Origin: JABWBR01 sp036741235
Lineage (GTDB): Bacteria; Bacteroidota; Bacteroidia; Chitinophagales; Saprospiraceae
Assembly: GCA_036741235.1 (NCBI GenBank)
Contig: DAINSQ010000102.1
Span: 1 to 17,668 of the forward strand
Length of the DNA: 17,668 bases
Direction of reading: 5' to 3'
Shown: positions 1-8,726 of the stretch, one piece after another
How positions within the stretch are numbered: position 1 is the first letter of the stretch
Layout: each line of letters opens with the position of its first letter
The notes under the pieces: model-generated
The model's database searches: none
Told to the model about the DNA's origin: nothing
What the model saw: only the letters and a program-made list of their open reading frames with translations
Position numbers and translations under genes: made by a program

Positions 1-55
1 TGATTGAGTTGTCATAAACTCATTTTTTGTCAACTACTTTTGGGCATTAGCAAAC

Positions 56-104
56 CTACAACCTACAACCTACAACCTACAACCTACAACCTACAACCTA
101 CAAC
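56..104. repeat. Tandem heptamer array, seven perfect copies of ctacaac
   Basis: Seven uninterrupted, identical 7-bp units (ctacaac; GTTGTAG on the minus strand) run from 56 to 104, and a related unit (agcaaac) sits at 49-55. The array begins 10 nt beyond the stop codon of the TolC-family gene, so it would lie in that gene's 3' untranslated region and read as GTTGTAG repeats in the transcript. The same unit ends the arrays at 16410-16451 and 17526-17553. Because the copies are identical, copy number may vary by replication slippage. The function is unknown. Bases 1-48 show no recognisable gene. Confidence 0.95.
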
Positions 105-114
105 CTATCGACGG

Positions 115-1539
115 TCAAAGTTTGAGCTCCCGGCCCATATAGAAATCGACAACCTTTAAATTAAACAGGTATTGATACTTCGCCCTGATGAGGTTCACCT
201 TGGCCTGGTCGAGGTTATTGCCGGCGGTAGTGAGTTGCAGGGTATTAATAGCGCCGAGCGTAAAGCGTTTTTGGGCGTTATCGTAGGCTACCTGGGCGGC
301 GTTGACCGAGCGTTGGGCGGCTTCATACGACAACTTTGACGAGCGCGAGTCGGCGATAGCGCGTTGAATATCAGACTTCAGTAACTGGCGCGCTTGCTTA
401 TCGGCCAGCTCTGCGTTGAGCACATTCACTCTGGCGCGTTCTATACCAATATTATTGCGGTGGTTGTTGTAAATGGGGATGCTCAGGCTGAGGCCGAATG
501 CCTGGCCGAAGTTATCTTTGAATTGTGTGCCAAACGGCGTTTTCTCGAGGGTGGGTATCTCACTGTCAAATTCGAACGTAGTAGGAACGCCATTGATATA
601 AACCGTTTGGGGAATGCGTATTGTAGAAAAGCCGCTGATGCGCTGACCCAGGGTAGAGTAATTGGAAGTAAGGCTCCCAAATACGGAAAGCGACGGCAGC
701 GCATTGGCTCTGGCCAGTTGAACGCCTACGCCGGCGCTTTGAATGCGCAGGTCGTTGGCTTTGATCTGGGGTTGGGTGCCCAGCGCTGTGGCAAAAACCG
801 ATTCCAGGGCGAAGCCTTCGGGGTCGGCGCCGGCGGGAATGGTTACCTCCGGGCGCGAGATATTGAATTCTACGCCTGGATCCACCACCATCAACTGTTT
901 GAGCACCAGATAATTGATGTTAACCAGGTTTTGGGCGTCGATGATGCTTTGTTCGTTGAGGGCGAGTTGGGCCAGGATATCGAGGCGATCATTTTCGGGC
1001 AACTGGCCGGCCTGGATCAGCTTGTCGGTTTGCTCCAACTGGCGTTGCGTTTGTTCGCGTTGCTTGCGGGCATTTTCGAGCTGTTCTTCTGCCAGCAATA
1101 TGCTCAAGTAAGAACTGGCCACGCTCAGCGCCACATTATTGGCGGCGGCGCGAGCGTCGAGCTGGGCTGCTTCGAGGTCTATTTTGCTTTGCTTGATCGA
1201 GTTGTTGATCTGGTTGCCCCCATACAACAAAGCGCCGGCGTTTATCGAGTAGCTGTTAAAGCCGATACTCTCGGTTTTGAATTCGTTGGTGGTGGGGTCG
1301 ATGGTGCGGCCAAACTGGTAACCACCGCTGATACTGCCGTTGAGGTTGGGCAGCCTGTTGAATTGCCCCTGCTTGACCGATAGCTCGGCATTTCGGGCGA
1401 GGTTCTGCGATTGTTTTACCGAGATGCTGTTTTGCGTAGCATAGTTGACGCATTTTTCCAGCGACCACGACTCCTGGGCTTTGGTCAGGCTTGCAAAACC
1501 AAAGACCAGACATACAGTCAGGGTAATTTTGTGAAACAT
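115..1539 (-). CDS. TolC family outer membrane efflux protein
   Basis: This is a 474-residue protein, the usual length for TolC/OprM-type outer-membrane channel proteins. Residues 1-21 form a signal peptide ending TKA before QES. The rest has the two OEP (outer membrane efflux protein) repeats. Each has long, Ala/Gln/Leu-rich helices (about 115-215 and 370-460) and short beta segments; the second begins GLSLSIPIYNNHRNN, the typical strand leading into the helical barrel. Such proteins form trimeric channels that carry substrates delivered by an inner-membrane RND, ABC or MFS pump through a periplasmic adaptor. The adaptor and pump are not in this window. They usually follow in the same operon, which here would be to the left of base 1. 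The substrate cannot be inferred. The start at 1539 is chosen because it gives a clean signal peptide. A weak -7-like box (TACTATTG, 1559-1566) lies 20 nt upstream. Confidence 0.93.
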   Translation of the reverse strand: MFHKITLTVCLVFGFASLTKAQESWSLEKCVNYATQNSISVKQSQNLARNAELSVKQGQFNRLPNLNGSISGGYQFGRTIDPTTNEFKTESIGFNSYSINAGALLYGGNQINNSIKQSKIDLEAAQLDARAAANNVALSVASSYLSILLAEEQLENARKQREQTQRQLEQTDKLIQAGQLPENDRLDILAQLALNEQSIIDAQNLVNINYLVLKQLMVVDPGVEFNISRPEVTIPAGADPEGFALESVFATALGTQPQIKANDLRIQSAGVGVQLARANALPSLSVFGSLTSNYSTLGQRISGFSTIRIPQTVYINGVPTTFEFDSEIPTLEKTPFGTQFKDNFGQAFGLSLSIPIYNNHRNNIGIERARVNVLNAELADKQARQLLKSDIQRAIADSRSSKLSYEAAQRSVNAAQVAYDNAQKRFTLGAINTLQLTTAGNNLDQAKVNLIRAKYQYLFNLKVVDFYMGRELKL

Positions 1540-1689
1540 GGCACGTGATTTATTCCCACAATAGTAGCAAAGCCCGGATGCAGGTACGAATTATTTATAT
1601 TAATAGGGGGGAATTATGGATGAATGTTAGCTTTTTTACCGCCAGGGCTCCCCCCCAAACTTACACAACACAACTCAACTGCGAAACAT

Positions 1690-4600
1690 TCATTTGGCGA
1701 TCAACATTTTTTTTACGCCTGTAAAATCTCCCGCCCTCATGACAAAGCAATAAACGCCCGCCGGCAACTGACCCGCATCGAAATTGATATTGTGCATGCC
1801 GGCAGGTTGTACTTCGCTCGCCAACACCGCTACTTCACGACCCAACAGATCGTAAATGGCCAGGTGTATGAATGTCGATTCCGGTATTTGATAAGTGATG
1901 GTAGTGGTTTGGCTAAAAGGATTGGGATAACAGGGGAATAATTCGTATCCCTGTTGACCTGCATTGTGATTGCTGACATCGGTGCGCAAGCAGGGACACA
2001 TTTTGAGCGCAAAAATATCTTCCAAACCCGAGGAGGAAAGCGACACTACATCGGCTTCAGGATCAAAATCGACGACGCTTTGGAAGTCGCCCGAAGTATA
2101 CACGCAGCCCAAGGCGTCAACGGCAATGGCATTGCCTTTTTCCGCCGTATTACCCGATATTTGTTTGGCCCACTCATAGGCGCCGGAGGCGTCGAGTTTG
2201 GAGATAAACATATCGTAAAAGCCGGTAGCAGAGAAGTTGGCGACGCCCATGTCGGGGTCCAAATCGGCAGTGCCGGCAAAAAATCCGGTAGTATACACTT
2301 CCTGAAGGGCGTCAACGGCGATAGATAAGCCACGGTCGTTGGAACTACCGCCCATGTTTTTTGCCCATACCAGATTGCCGTCGCCGTCTAGTTTTAGAAT
2401 AAAAATATCGTAATTACCTGCTGAACTCAAGGTAAACGCCCCTGCGCCCGGGTCGAAATCGGCGGTGTTGGAAAATGCGCCGGTGGTATAGGCGTTGCCC
2501 GCAATATCGACTGCTATCGAAACGCCCAGGTTGGTTCCCCCTTCGATTTGTCGCGCCCATAGCAGGTTTCCATCCGTATCCATTTTGGCAATAAAAGTAT
2601 TAGACGGCCCTACCGGGGCGAGTTGGACAATCTCCGGCCCCGGGTCAAAGTCGCCGGCGCCCCAGAATTCGCCGGTGAGATAGGCGTTGCCCTGGGCGTC
2701 AACGGCGATTTTCTGTAAGCTGCCGGTGAGCGCTAATTGTTTTACCCATAAAAAGTTGCCGCCGGCATCCAGTTTTATAACAGCTGCATCGGCGCCGGGG
2801 GTAGAGTTCAGTGTAGCCGTGCCGGCGCCCGGGTCAAAATCGTAGATGCCGTCGAAGTCGGCGGCGGCATACAGGTTGCCGGCCGGGTCAATGGCAATAT
2901 GACGGGGCGTGAAGCTCCAGCCGGGGGCGGCGCCTGCCAGGTGTTTTACCCATACAAAATTGCCGTCGGTATCCAGTTTTAAGAGGTATCCATCAGTGGC
3001 GGCAACGGGGCTCAGGCTGACAACCCCGGGCCCCGGGTCGAAATCAGTGGCGCCGGAAAACGCCCCCAGTATGTACACAAAGCCATTGGCGTCGACAGCG
3101 CTAAAACCCGCATCAACGCCGCTTCCGCCTATTTGCCCGGCCCACAGCAGGTTGCCGGTTATGTCTATTTTTGATACAAAGACATCTTCCAAACCCTGCG
3201 CGGCGAGGTTTAACGTGCCCGGCCCCGGGTCGAAATCGACCAACCCGCGGAAGGTACCGCTTGTGTATACGTTGCCTGCAGCGTCGGTATGGACCGATAG
3301 CCCAATGTCTGTATTGCCGCTACCCGTGGCGGCTACCCATTCCAGGCAGATATCTTCATCGGCAAAACAGGTTACTTCTATGGCAAAGGTGCAACTTGCC
3401 GTATTGCCGCAATTGTCGGCAGCAGTGTAGGTAATGGTAGAAAAGCCGGCGTTGAAGGTCAATCCGCCGGCGTCGCCCGTGCCGTTTGCCGTTGTAGCGC
3501 CGCCGATCTCGTATGTTACCACGGGTATGCCGCAGTTATCGCTGAGGGAGGCCCATTGCAGGTCGCCTGCCGCCGCCGTGCAGGTCACCGGGTCGGCTAC
3601 CACCGAAAAGCCGGGCAGGCAAGTGATGAGGGGCGCTATGGGGTCAACAACCTGCACCTGGGTGATACAGGTACCTGTATTGCCGCACCAGTCGGCGACG
3701 GTCAGCGTTACCGGATAAATGCCGCACTGGCTGAAGTTATTTTGGCTTACGCCAAATGATTGAATCAGGCAATTGTCGGAAGAACCGCCGTCTACCATTT
3801 CGGGCGTGATGGCCGCCGTACAATTGGCATCCAATTCGATGCTCAAGCCGTCGTGGCATACAGCGCTGGGAGCGGTCTGGTCAGAAATGGCGATGGTTTG
3901 CACACAATTCGCCGCATTGCCGCAGGCGTCGCCGGCGCTCCAGGTGCGCAACACTGCCCAGTTGCAAGGGTCCGCCCCCGGAGTCGATATATCTGAATAG
4001 GCGATGGCCGGATCAGGGTCGCAATTGTCGGTAGCCGCGGCATAACCCGTCGCATCGGGCGTCAGGTCGAAGGCGCAATCTACTTGCAAATCGGGCGGGC
4101 ATGTTATTGCGGGCGGCGTATCCTCGATGGTTTGCACCATGGCCACGCAAGTGCTGCTGTTGCCGCATACGTCGGTTACGGTAAGGGTGACGGGGAAGAG
4201 GCCGCAACCGGTGAGCGTCGCAGGGCTGACCGTCATGGATTGAATCTGGCAGTTATCCGTAGAACCGCCGTCGAGCAACATTGCCGACACGGGGCCCATG
4301 CAGTTGGCATCCACGACTACTTCGATATCAGAACACACGGCATCAGGGGGAATTCCGTCGTTTACCTGCACCATGCTGCTGCAAGTACTCGTGTTGCCGG
4401 ATGCGTCTGTTACCGTGAGCGTTACCGGGAAGGAACCGCATTGAGTGAAGGTATTGGGACTAACGCTGTACGATTGCAACTGGCAATTGTCGGTAGAACC
4501 GCCGTCGATCAGCGCAGGGTCTATCGTAGCGTTGCAGTTGGCGTCGAGTTCAATGCCTGCGCCGGAGAGACACATGGCATTGGGCGCCAGCATATCTCTC

Positions 4601-7098
4601 ACAAAAACCTCGAAAGAGCAGGAAGCCTGATTGCCGCAGGCGTCGGTGGCGTTATAGGTAACGGTTGAGGCGCCGGCGTTGAAGGTCAGTCCGCTTGCAT
4701 TATTGACGCCGGTATTTGTCGTTGCGCCCGCAATGGCGAAGTTCACCGTTGGCGTGACGCAGTTGTCGGTTGCAGTAAGCCACTGAATGCCGTTGACGAC
4801 GGCTGAACAGCCCGAGGCCCCGGCATCGACGGTTTGGTTGGGCGGACAAGCAATAGCAGGAGGGACTGGGTCGGTAATAGTGATAATTTGCACGCAGGAG
4901 GTATCGTTTCCGCACTGATCGCCGGCGGTCCATGTTCTTGTTATTACACCGTTGCATGGAATTTGCCCGGCGACCTGATCAGAAAAACTGATGACGGGGA
5001 CCGCGGCGCAGTTGTCGGTGGCGGAGGCCGTACCGGTAGCGTTGGGCGTCGTATTGTCGTTGCAGCTCACCTGAATATTGGGTGGGCAAATGATAGCCGG
5101 CGCTTCAACGTCGGCGATGGTGATGATTTGTACACAGGTAGTATCGTTACCGCAAGTATCGATGGCCGTCCAGGTGCGCTCGATCTGTGCATTGCAGGGG
5201 AGTTGGCCCGTCATGGCGTCAGCGTAGCTGATACCGGGATGGGGGTCGCAGTTGTCGGTAGCGGTGGCCATGCCGGTTAGGGTAGGGGAGGAGTTGTCGT
5301 TGCACCCGATTTGCATGGAGGGCGGGCAAGTCAATTGCGGCGGGGTGGATTCTACCGCCTGGATAGTGGTTGAGCAAGTGCTCGTATTGCCGCACCAGTC
5401 AGTTACGGTGAGGGTTACTGGAAAGTCGCCGCAACCGTTGATTGATGTGGGGTTTACGTTGGTCGACTGCAACAGGCAGTTATCGCCGGAACCTCCATCG
5501 ATCATGGCCGGGGTTATCGTTGTCGAGCAGCCGGCATCCAGCGAAATGCTAAACCCCGGCATACAAACCGCGGCAGGCGGGATACTGTCGGCAATGGCAA
5601 TGAGTTGGTCGGCGGTGGCTGTACTGCCGTCAGCGCAGGTGACTGTCGCACAATAATTATGCGATCCGCAAGACAACTGTAAATTGAGGCTTGGGGTTAT
5701 CTGACCGGAACACCACGATACCGAATATGGGGCGGGCCCCGTATTGATAGTATTCAGTTGTACTTGTCCGCAGTTGTTCAAATAAGTTACTTGAATAGCC
5801 GTCGCGCAATTAGAAGCGGGATTACAGGCGTCGCCTTGTTGCCAGGTGCGCAGGCTTCCGCTGAGATTAGCGGAGGCGGGTTCTGTATCCGTTGTGATAC
5901 CTGGCAGAGGGGGAGTCTCAAAAACCGCGTTGCCGGGCAGCATAATATCGGGGACTTCTTCCGTCATGCAGGTATTAAGCGCCAGGTCGCTAACGGATAA
6001 AAAGGCGTTATACTGGCCGAAGCTTCCGGTGGAGGGAATTCTGCCGTCGACGTAAGCCATCTGGCTGGGGGGCATGAAAGTCGTGCTGCCACCCTGGTAG
6101 GCGGCTTCGCCGTTATCGAGCGTTTGCGACCATTGCAGTGCGGGGCCGCCTGCATCTTCGAGGAATCGATAGACGACCGGCTGATTCGATATTGGCGGCG
6201 AAGGCGTTTCGCCGGTAACGTATATGTCGCCGTTGGAGGCTTGCCAAACCTGGCGGGCCTCGGTCATCACCTCGATGGTAACATCCCAGAGTGCCGACAG
6301 GTCGGAGGTAAACTTGATCAGGTGGACCTGTTGGTTTTGAAAATCGGTGCCCACGGCATAAAAGGCGCCATTAGACGCCGGCGCCGCATCGGCGAATGCA
6401 AAAGGCAGGTTGGGCGTAACGCCGTCAATTAGCGCACCCGTTTTATTGGCGCGAAAAATCACGCCCTGGGTACCCCTAAAGCCGGCCATAATAAGGTCGC
6501 CATTGGGCAGGGCTTCAAGATCGCTCACAAACTCGTCGTCGTCGGCGCTCACAAACTTCTTTTTCCAATTGATATCGCCGGCTTCGTCCACATTGATCAA
6601 AAAAACATCGTCATTATTGGGCAGCGACTGCACCTGCCGTCCCAGTATATAGTAAGGATAGGCGGCATTATCGGGCGCCGGATTGCGTGCGATGCGGGTA
6701 AAAGCGTCGCGGTTGGGCTGGTCGTAAGCGCGCACCCAGGAGAAAGCGCCGGTAGAGGTTACCAGTCCCATTATCGCCCTGCTGGTATTGTCATCGGGCA
6801 TCGACTGGCCAACCACAATCAGGTTGCCGGTGGGGGTCAGCACGGCGTCATTCCAGCGCGAGGCCGTGTTGAGGCTCAATGTCCACTGCAGTTGCCCTGT
6901 GGCGTTGAGCCGGGACACCGTGGCGCGGGCAGGTTGCCCGTCGGTAATTTCGCCCGTGCCCAGCACGTAGTAGTTGGCGCCGCTGCGAATGACCTTCGAG
7001 AAGGTTTCATCGAGGTTTGTACCGTATTGGCGTTGGAATTGGGCCTGGCTGGTGGTAAGGGTCAGCAGGAGAGCAAGGGCGATAAGCAGAGTTTTCAT
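1690..7098 (-). CDS. Giant secreted T9SS cargo protein: propeller, nine HYR-like modules, SBBP propeller, sorting domain
   Basis: This is an 1802-residue protein with a signal peptide (1-19, ending SQA). Residues about 20-430 hold repeated units such as GNLIVVGQS, NGDLIMAGF and GDIYVTGET and look like a beta-propeller. A short cysteine-rich segment (about 430-505) follows. Residues about 507-1242 are nine Ig-like HYR-type modules of 80-90 residues, each starting near PPxxxC and ending near DxCGNxxxC. Three subtypes alternate in the order A-B-B-C-A-A-B-A-C: A has DGGSxDNC, B has ATDNC and RTW, and C has GLTFNAG. Residues about 1250-1705 contain seven SBBP repeats marked by variants of DFDPGPG, with GNxYTSG and GNLLWA motifs, matching a seven-bladed propeller. 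Residues about 1716-1802 are a type A T9SS sorting domain (YPNPF, YDLLGREV, LPAGVY, KKMLIAK). The protein is therefore expected at the cell surface or secreted. Its ligand or role (adhesion, matrix) is not evident, and no catalytic domain was recognised. Confidence 0.92.
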   Translation of the reverse strand: MKTLLIALALLLTLTTSQAQFQRQYGTNLDETFSKVIRSGANYYVLGTGEITDGQPARATVSRLNATGQLQWTLSLNTASRWNDAVLTPTGNLIVVGQSMPDDNTSRAIMGLVTSTGAFSWVRAYDQPNRDAFTRIARNPAPDNAAYPYYILGRQVQSLPNNDDVFLINVDEAGDINWKKKFVSADDDEFVSDLEALPNGDLIMAGFRGTQGVIFRANKTGALIDGVTPNLPFAFADAAPASNGAFYAVGTDFQNQQVHLIKFTSDLSALWDVTIEVMTEARQVWQASNGDIYVTGETPSPPISNQPVVYRFLEDAGGPALQWSQTLDNGEAAYQGGSTTFMPPSQMAYVDGRIPSTGSFGQYNAFLSVSDLALNTCMTEEVPDIMLPGNAVFETPPLPGITTDTEPASANLSGSLRTWQQGDACNPASNCATAIQVTYLNNCGQVQLNTINTGPAPYSVSWCSGQITPSLNLQLSCGSHNYCATVTCADGSTATADQLIAIADSIPPAAVCMPGFSISLDAGCSTTITPAMIDGGSGDNCLLQSTNVNPTSINGCGDFPVTLTVTDWCGNTSTCSTTIQAVESTPPQLTCPPSMQIGCNDNSSPTLTGMATATDNCDPHPGISYADAMTGQLPCNAQIERTWTAIDTCGNDTTCVQIITIADVEAPAIICPPNIQVSCNDNTTPNATGTASATDNCAAVPVISFSDQVAGQIPCNGVITRTWTAGDQCGNDTSCVQIITITDPVPPAIACPPNQTVDAGASGCSAVVNGIQWLTATDNCVTPTVNFAIAGATTNTGVNNASGLTFNAGASTVTYNATDACGNQASCSFEVFVRDMLAPNAMCLSGAGIELDANCNATIDPALIDGGSTDNCQLQSYSVSPNTFTQCGSFPVTLTVTDASGNTSTCSSMVQVNDGIPPDAVCSDIEVVVDANCMGPVSAMLLDGGSTDNCQIQSMTVSPATLTGCGLFPVTLTVTDVCGNSSTCVAMVQTIEDTPPAITCPPDLQVDCAFDLTPDATGYAAATDNCDPDPAIAYSDISTPGADPCNWAVLRTWSAGDACGNAANCVQTIAISDQTAPSAVCHDGLSIELDANCTAAITPEMVDGGSSDNCLIQSFGVSQNNFSQCGIYPVTLTVADWCGNTGTCITQVQVVDPIAPLITCLPGFSVVADPVTCTAAAGDLQWASLSDNCGIPVVTYEIGGATTANGTGDAGGLTFNAGFSTITYTAADNCGNTASCTFAIEVTCFADEDICLEWVAATGSGNTDIGLSVHTDAAGNVYTSGTFRGLVDFDPGPGTLNLAAQGLEDVFVSKIDITGNLLWAGQIGGSGVDAGFSAVDANGFVYILGAFSGATDFDPGPGVVSLSPVAATDGYLLKLDTDGNFVWVKHLAGAAPGWSFTPRHIAIDPAGNLYAAADFDGIYDFDPGAGTATLNSTPGADAAVIKLDAGGNFLWVKQLALTGSLQKIAVDAQGNAYLTGEFWGAGDFDPGPEIVQLAPVGPSNTFIAKMDTDGNLLWARQIEGGTNLGVSIAVDIAGNAYTTGAFSNTADFDPGAGAFTLSSAGNYDIFILKLDGDGNLVWAKNMGGSSNDRGLSIAVDALQEVYTTGFFAGTADLDPDMGVANFSATGFYDMFISKLDASGAYEWAKQISGNTAEKGNAIAVDALGCVYTSGDFQSVVDFDPEADVVSLSSSGLEDIFALKMCPCLRTDVSNHNAGQQGYELFPCYPNPFSQTTTITYQIPESTFIHLAIYDLLGREVAVLASEVQPAGMHNINFDAGQLPAGVYCFVMRAGDFTGVKKMLIAK

Positions 7099-7172
7099 GA
7101 TAGTATGCTTAAGTCTGCTAAGATACTACTGCCTGCTCGCAAACTCCTATTTTTTGCCTAACTTTACCCATT

Positions 7173-7475
7173 ATGGAAAAAAAATCACCACCGCAACTCT
7201 CCCGCGTTTTGTTTTGGGATACCGACTACGACAGCATCGATTGGGACGGCAAGGCCCGGTATGTGATTGAGCGGGTGGTAACTCGCGGTAATTGGTCGGA
7301 TTGGACGATTACTCGCGAATATTATGGTCTGGATCGGATTCGTACAGAAATGTTGCAATCCCGTGATTTAGACAAAAAGACACTCAATTTTTTGAGCATA
7401 CTTTTCGATATTCCTCAAGAGCAATTTAGATGTTACAACTACATACAGTCCAACCCCGGACATTGGGTTTATTGA
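7173..7475 (+). CDS. DUF6922 protein, probable antitoxin partner of the AbiEii-like protein
   Basis: This is a 100-residue soluble protein. It has the pattern I associate with DUF6922: LFWDTDYDSIDWDGKARYVI near the N-terminus, then WxxxxEYYGLDRI, DLDKKTLNFLS and a C-terminal FDIPQEQFRCYNY. Proteins of this family are commonly encoded just upstream of AbiEii/AbiGii-type nucleotidyltransferases, as here, and are presumed antitoxin or regulatory partners. Its 3' end overlaps the next gene by 46 nt in another frame, which suggests translational coupling. The start lies 74 nt from the divergent giant T9SS gene. A -7-like box (TAACTTTA, 7159-7166) sits almost against the ATG, so the transcript could have a very short leader; this is weak evidence. 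The family assignment is from memory of its sequence pattern, and the antitoxin role is inferred from context only. Confidence 0.8.
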   Translation: MEKKSPPQLSRVLFWDTDYDSIDWDGKARYVIERVVTRGNWSDWTITREYYGLDRIRTEMLQSRDLDKKTLNFLSILFDIPQEQFRCYNYIQSNPGHWVY

Positions 7476-8047
7476 ACAACCTTATGTCCGAAACTGATTT
7501 GGCCCCATTTACGCTTGTAGGCGGCACAGCCTTATCCCTGCAAATAGGTCATCGCATGTCTTTTGATCTGGATTTATTCGGGTTTCCTGAGATGCTGGAT
7601 ATTCCAAAAATTTCATCACTGTTGATGGATTACGGCGAATTAGAACAATTAACTGCTTCGAGGAATATTTATAGCGTCAAAGTAAACGGAATAAAGGTTG
7701 ATTTTGTCCGTTATAAATACGACTGGTTATCTGACGTTCAAACACGACAACATATCAGGCTAGCCGGATTGGAAGATATAGCGGCCATGAAAATATCGGC
7801 AATTACCGGAAGGGGAAGAAAACGGGATTTTACGGATTTATATTTTTTGATAAAACAATTTTCATTGTCCCAAATACTGGGATTTTATGAACAGAAATAT
7901 CCAGATGGGAATCGGTTTTTAGTAATGAAAAGCCTCCTCTACTTCGCTGACGCTGAAGAAGACGAAGACCCCGTGCTTTTCCAGCCTGCGGATTGGGCAA
8001 TCGTTAAAAAGACGATAGAGGAGGAGGTGCGGAAGCTGTTCGTGTGA
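7430..8047 (+). CDS. Nucleotidyltransferase, AbiEii/AbiGii toxin family
   Basis: This is a 205-residue protein with the hallmarks of the AbiEii/DUF1814 nucleotidyltransferases. LVGGTALSLQIGHR at 29-42 carries the GG motif. SFDLDLF at 44-50 carries the two metal-binding aspartates D46 and D48, and VDFV at 90-93 supplies a third acidic residue, D91. MKISAITGRGRKRDFTDL at 120-137 is the conserved C-terminal motif. In characterised AbiE systems the nucleotidyltransferase is the toxin, held in check by a partner encoded beside it, and the pair can cause abortive infection of phage. Here the upstream partner is a DUF6922 protein rather than AbiEi. The start at 7430 is preferred over the internal ATG at 7484 because MLQLHTVQP...LLNNLM matches the usual family N-terminus. 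The coding sequence is visibly richer in A+T than the flanking T9SS genes, consistent with acquisition. The motifs appear intact. Confidence 0.88.
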   Translation: MLQLHTVQPRTLGLLNNLMSETDLAPFTLVGGTALSLQIGHRMSFDLDLFGFPEMLDIPKISSLLMDYGELEQLTASRNIYSVKVNGIKVDFVRYKYDWLSDVQTRQHIRLAGLEDIAAMKISAITGRGRKRDFTDLYFLIKQFSLSQILGFYEQKYPDGNRFLVMKSLLYFADAEEDEDPVLFQPADWAIVKKTIEEEVRKLFV

Positions 8048-8050
8048 TAT

Positions 8051-8653
8051 TTACACAAAAACCTCCTTCAAATCCACCACCAAATCCGGGAAAATAGCGG
8101 CGCGCAGGGGGTCTTCTACCGTTACCGGGGCGAGGCCGATATAAATACCTTTTTCGTTGAGGACATAAACCAAAACCACTTTTTCAGCCGGGTTGACAAT
8201 CCAATATTCCCTTACGCCTGCTTCTTCATAAACCCGGTATTTATCGCGCATTTCTTTAATGCTATTGCCTGGCGAGAGGATTTCCACGATCAGGTCGGGG
8301 GCGCCGGCACAGCCGCGTTCGTCGAGTTTGGCGGGGTCGCATATCACGCAGAGGTCGGGCTGCACTACGGTCGTATCCTGACCTTTTTTTCGGCTCACGG
8401 GTAGGCGCACGTCAAATGGGGCCGAATAAACGCGGCAGGTTTTTCCGACAAAAAAATTGGCAAATTGACGGGTTAATTCGGTAGAAATTTCCTGATGTAT
8501 CCTGCCCGGCGCCGGACTCATCCTGAACAATCTGCCTTTGATGAGCTCTACGCTTTCCTGGAAGCGCCACAGCAGGTAATCGGCATAGGTATAGCTGCCC
8601 TCTGGGTCGAGTTGCGATATGTCGGTGATGATTTGCTTTTGGGTGGCCTGCAT
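8051..8653 (-). CDS. Uma2 family (DUF820) putative endonuclease
   Basis: This is a 200-residue protein of the Uma2 family, which has a PD-(D/E)XK restriction-endonuclease-like fold. Visible family landmarks are VELIKGRLFRM (35-45), PAPGRIHQEIS (48-57), VVQPDLCVIC with D100, PDLIVEILSPGNS with E124, KYRVYEEAGVREYWIVNP (138-155) and a C-terminal hydrophobic LVVDLKEVF. D100, E124 and a following lysine (K138) are the likely metal-binding and catalytic residues. The family is very abundant in Cyanobacteria and Bacteroidota, and its biological role is poorly known. The stop lies 3 nt from the stop of the convergent nucleotidyltransferase gene, so the two transcripts must overlap at their ends. The start at 8653 agrees with a promoter-like TTG-N20-TATATTCG 19 nt upstream. 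Whether it acts with the neighbouring AbiE-like pair is unknown. Confidence 0.88.
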   Translation of the reverse strand: MQATQKQIITDISQLDPEGSYTYADYLLWRFQESVELIKGRLFRMSPAPGRIHQEISTELTRQFANFFVGKTCRVYSAPFDVRLPVSRKKGQDTTVVQPDLCVICDPAKLDERGCAGAPDLIVEILSPGNSIKEMRDKYRVYEEAGVREYWIVNPAEKVVLVYVLNEKGIYIGLAPVTVEDPLRAAIFPDLVVDLKEVFV

Positions 8654-8671
8654 AAAACGATTTTCTTGTTG

Positions 8672-8702
8672 CGAATATAGCGGTTTTGAGGGAGAAAGGC
8701 AA
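8672..8702 (-). promoter_or_regulatory. Bacteroidota-type promoter of the Uma2 gene
   Basis: On the minus strand TTG (8702-8700) is followed after exactly 20 nt by TATATTCG (8679-8672). This matches the Bacteroidota sigma-A pattern TTG, 17-23 nt, TAnnTTTG with one mismatch. The box ends 18 nt before the ATG of the Uma2 gene. It is a motif match only. Confidence 0.45.
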
Positions 8703-8726
8703 ATAAGGGTAGCTCATACCCTTCTC

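Noticed and set aside
1..15. Possible start (ATG, MTTQS) of a minus-strand gene running off the left edge
   Set aside because: Only five codons are visible with no convincing promoter, so it cannot be separated from chance.
56..104. CRISPR array
   Set aside because: The units are 7 bp with no spacers, and no cas gene is present. It is a simple tandem repeat.
394..1383. A 329-codon plus-strand open frame opposite the TolC-family gene
   Set aside because: Its product has no signal of a real protein family. It is an antisense shadow caused by codon use of the well-supported TolC gene, which fills the same interval.
2909..5656. Many plus-strand open frames opposite the 1802-residue cargo gene
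   Set aside because: They recur wherever the coding repeats recur, with Pro/Ser/Arg-rich or Gly/Val-rich translations lacking domains. They are shadows of the repeats.
7484..8047. Internal ATG at 7484 as start of the AbiEii-like gene, which would avoid the overlap
   Set aside because: The residues upstream (MLQLHTVQPRTLGLLNNLM) match the usual start of this family, so the overlapping start is kept.
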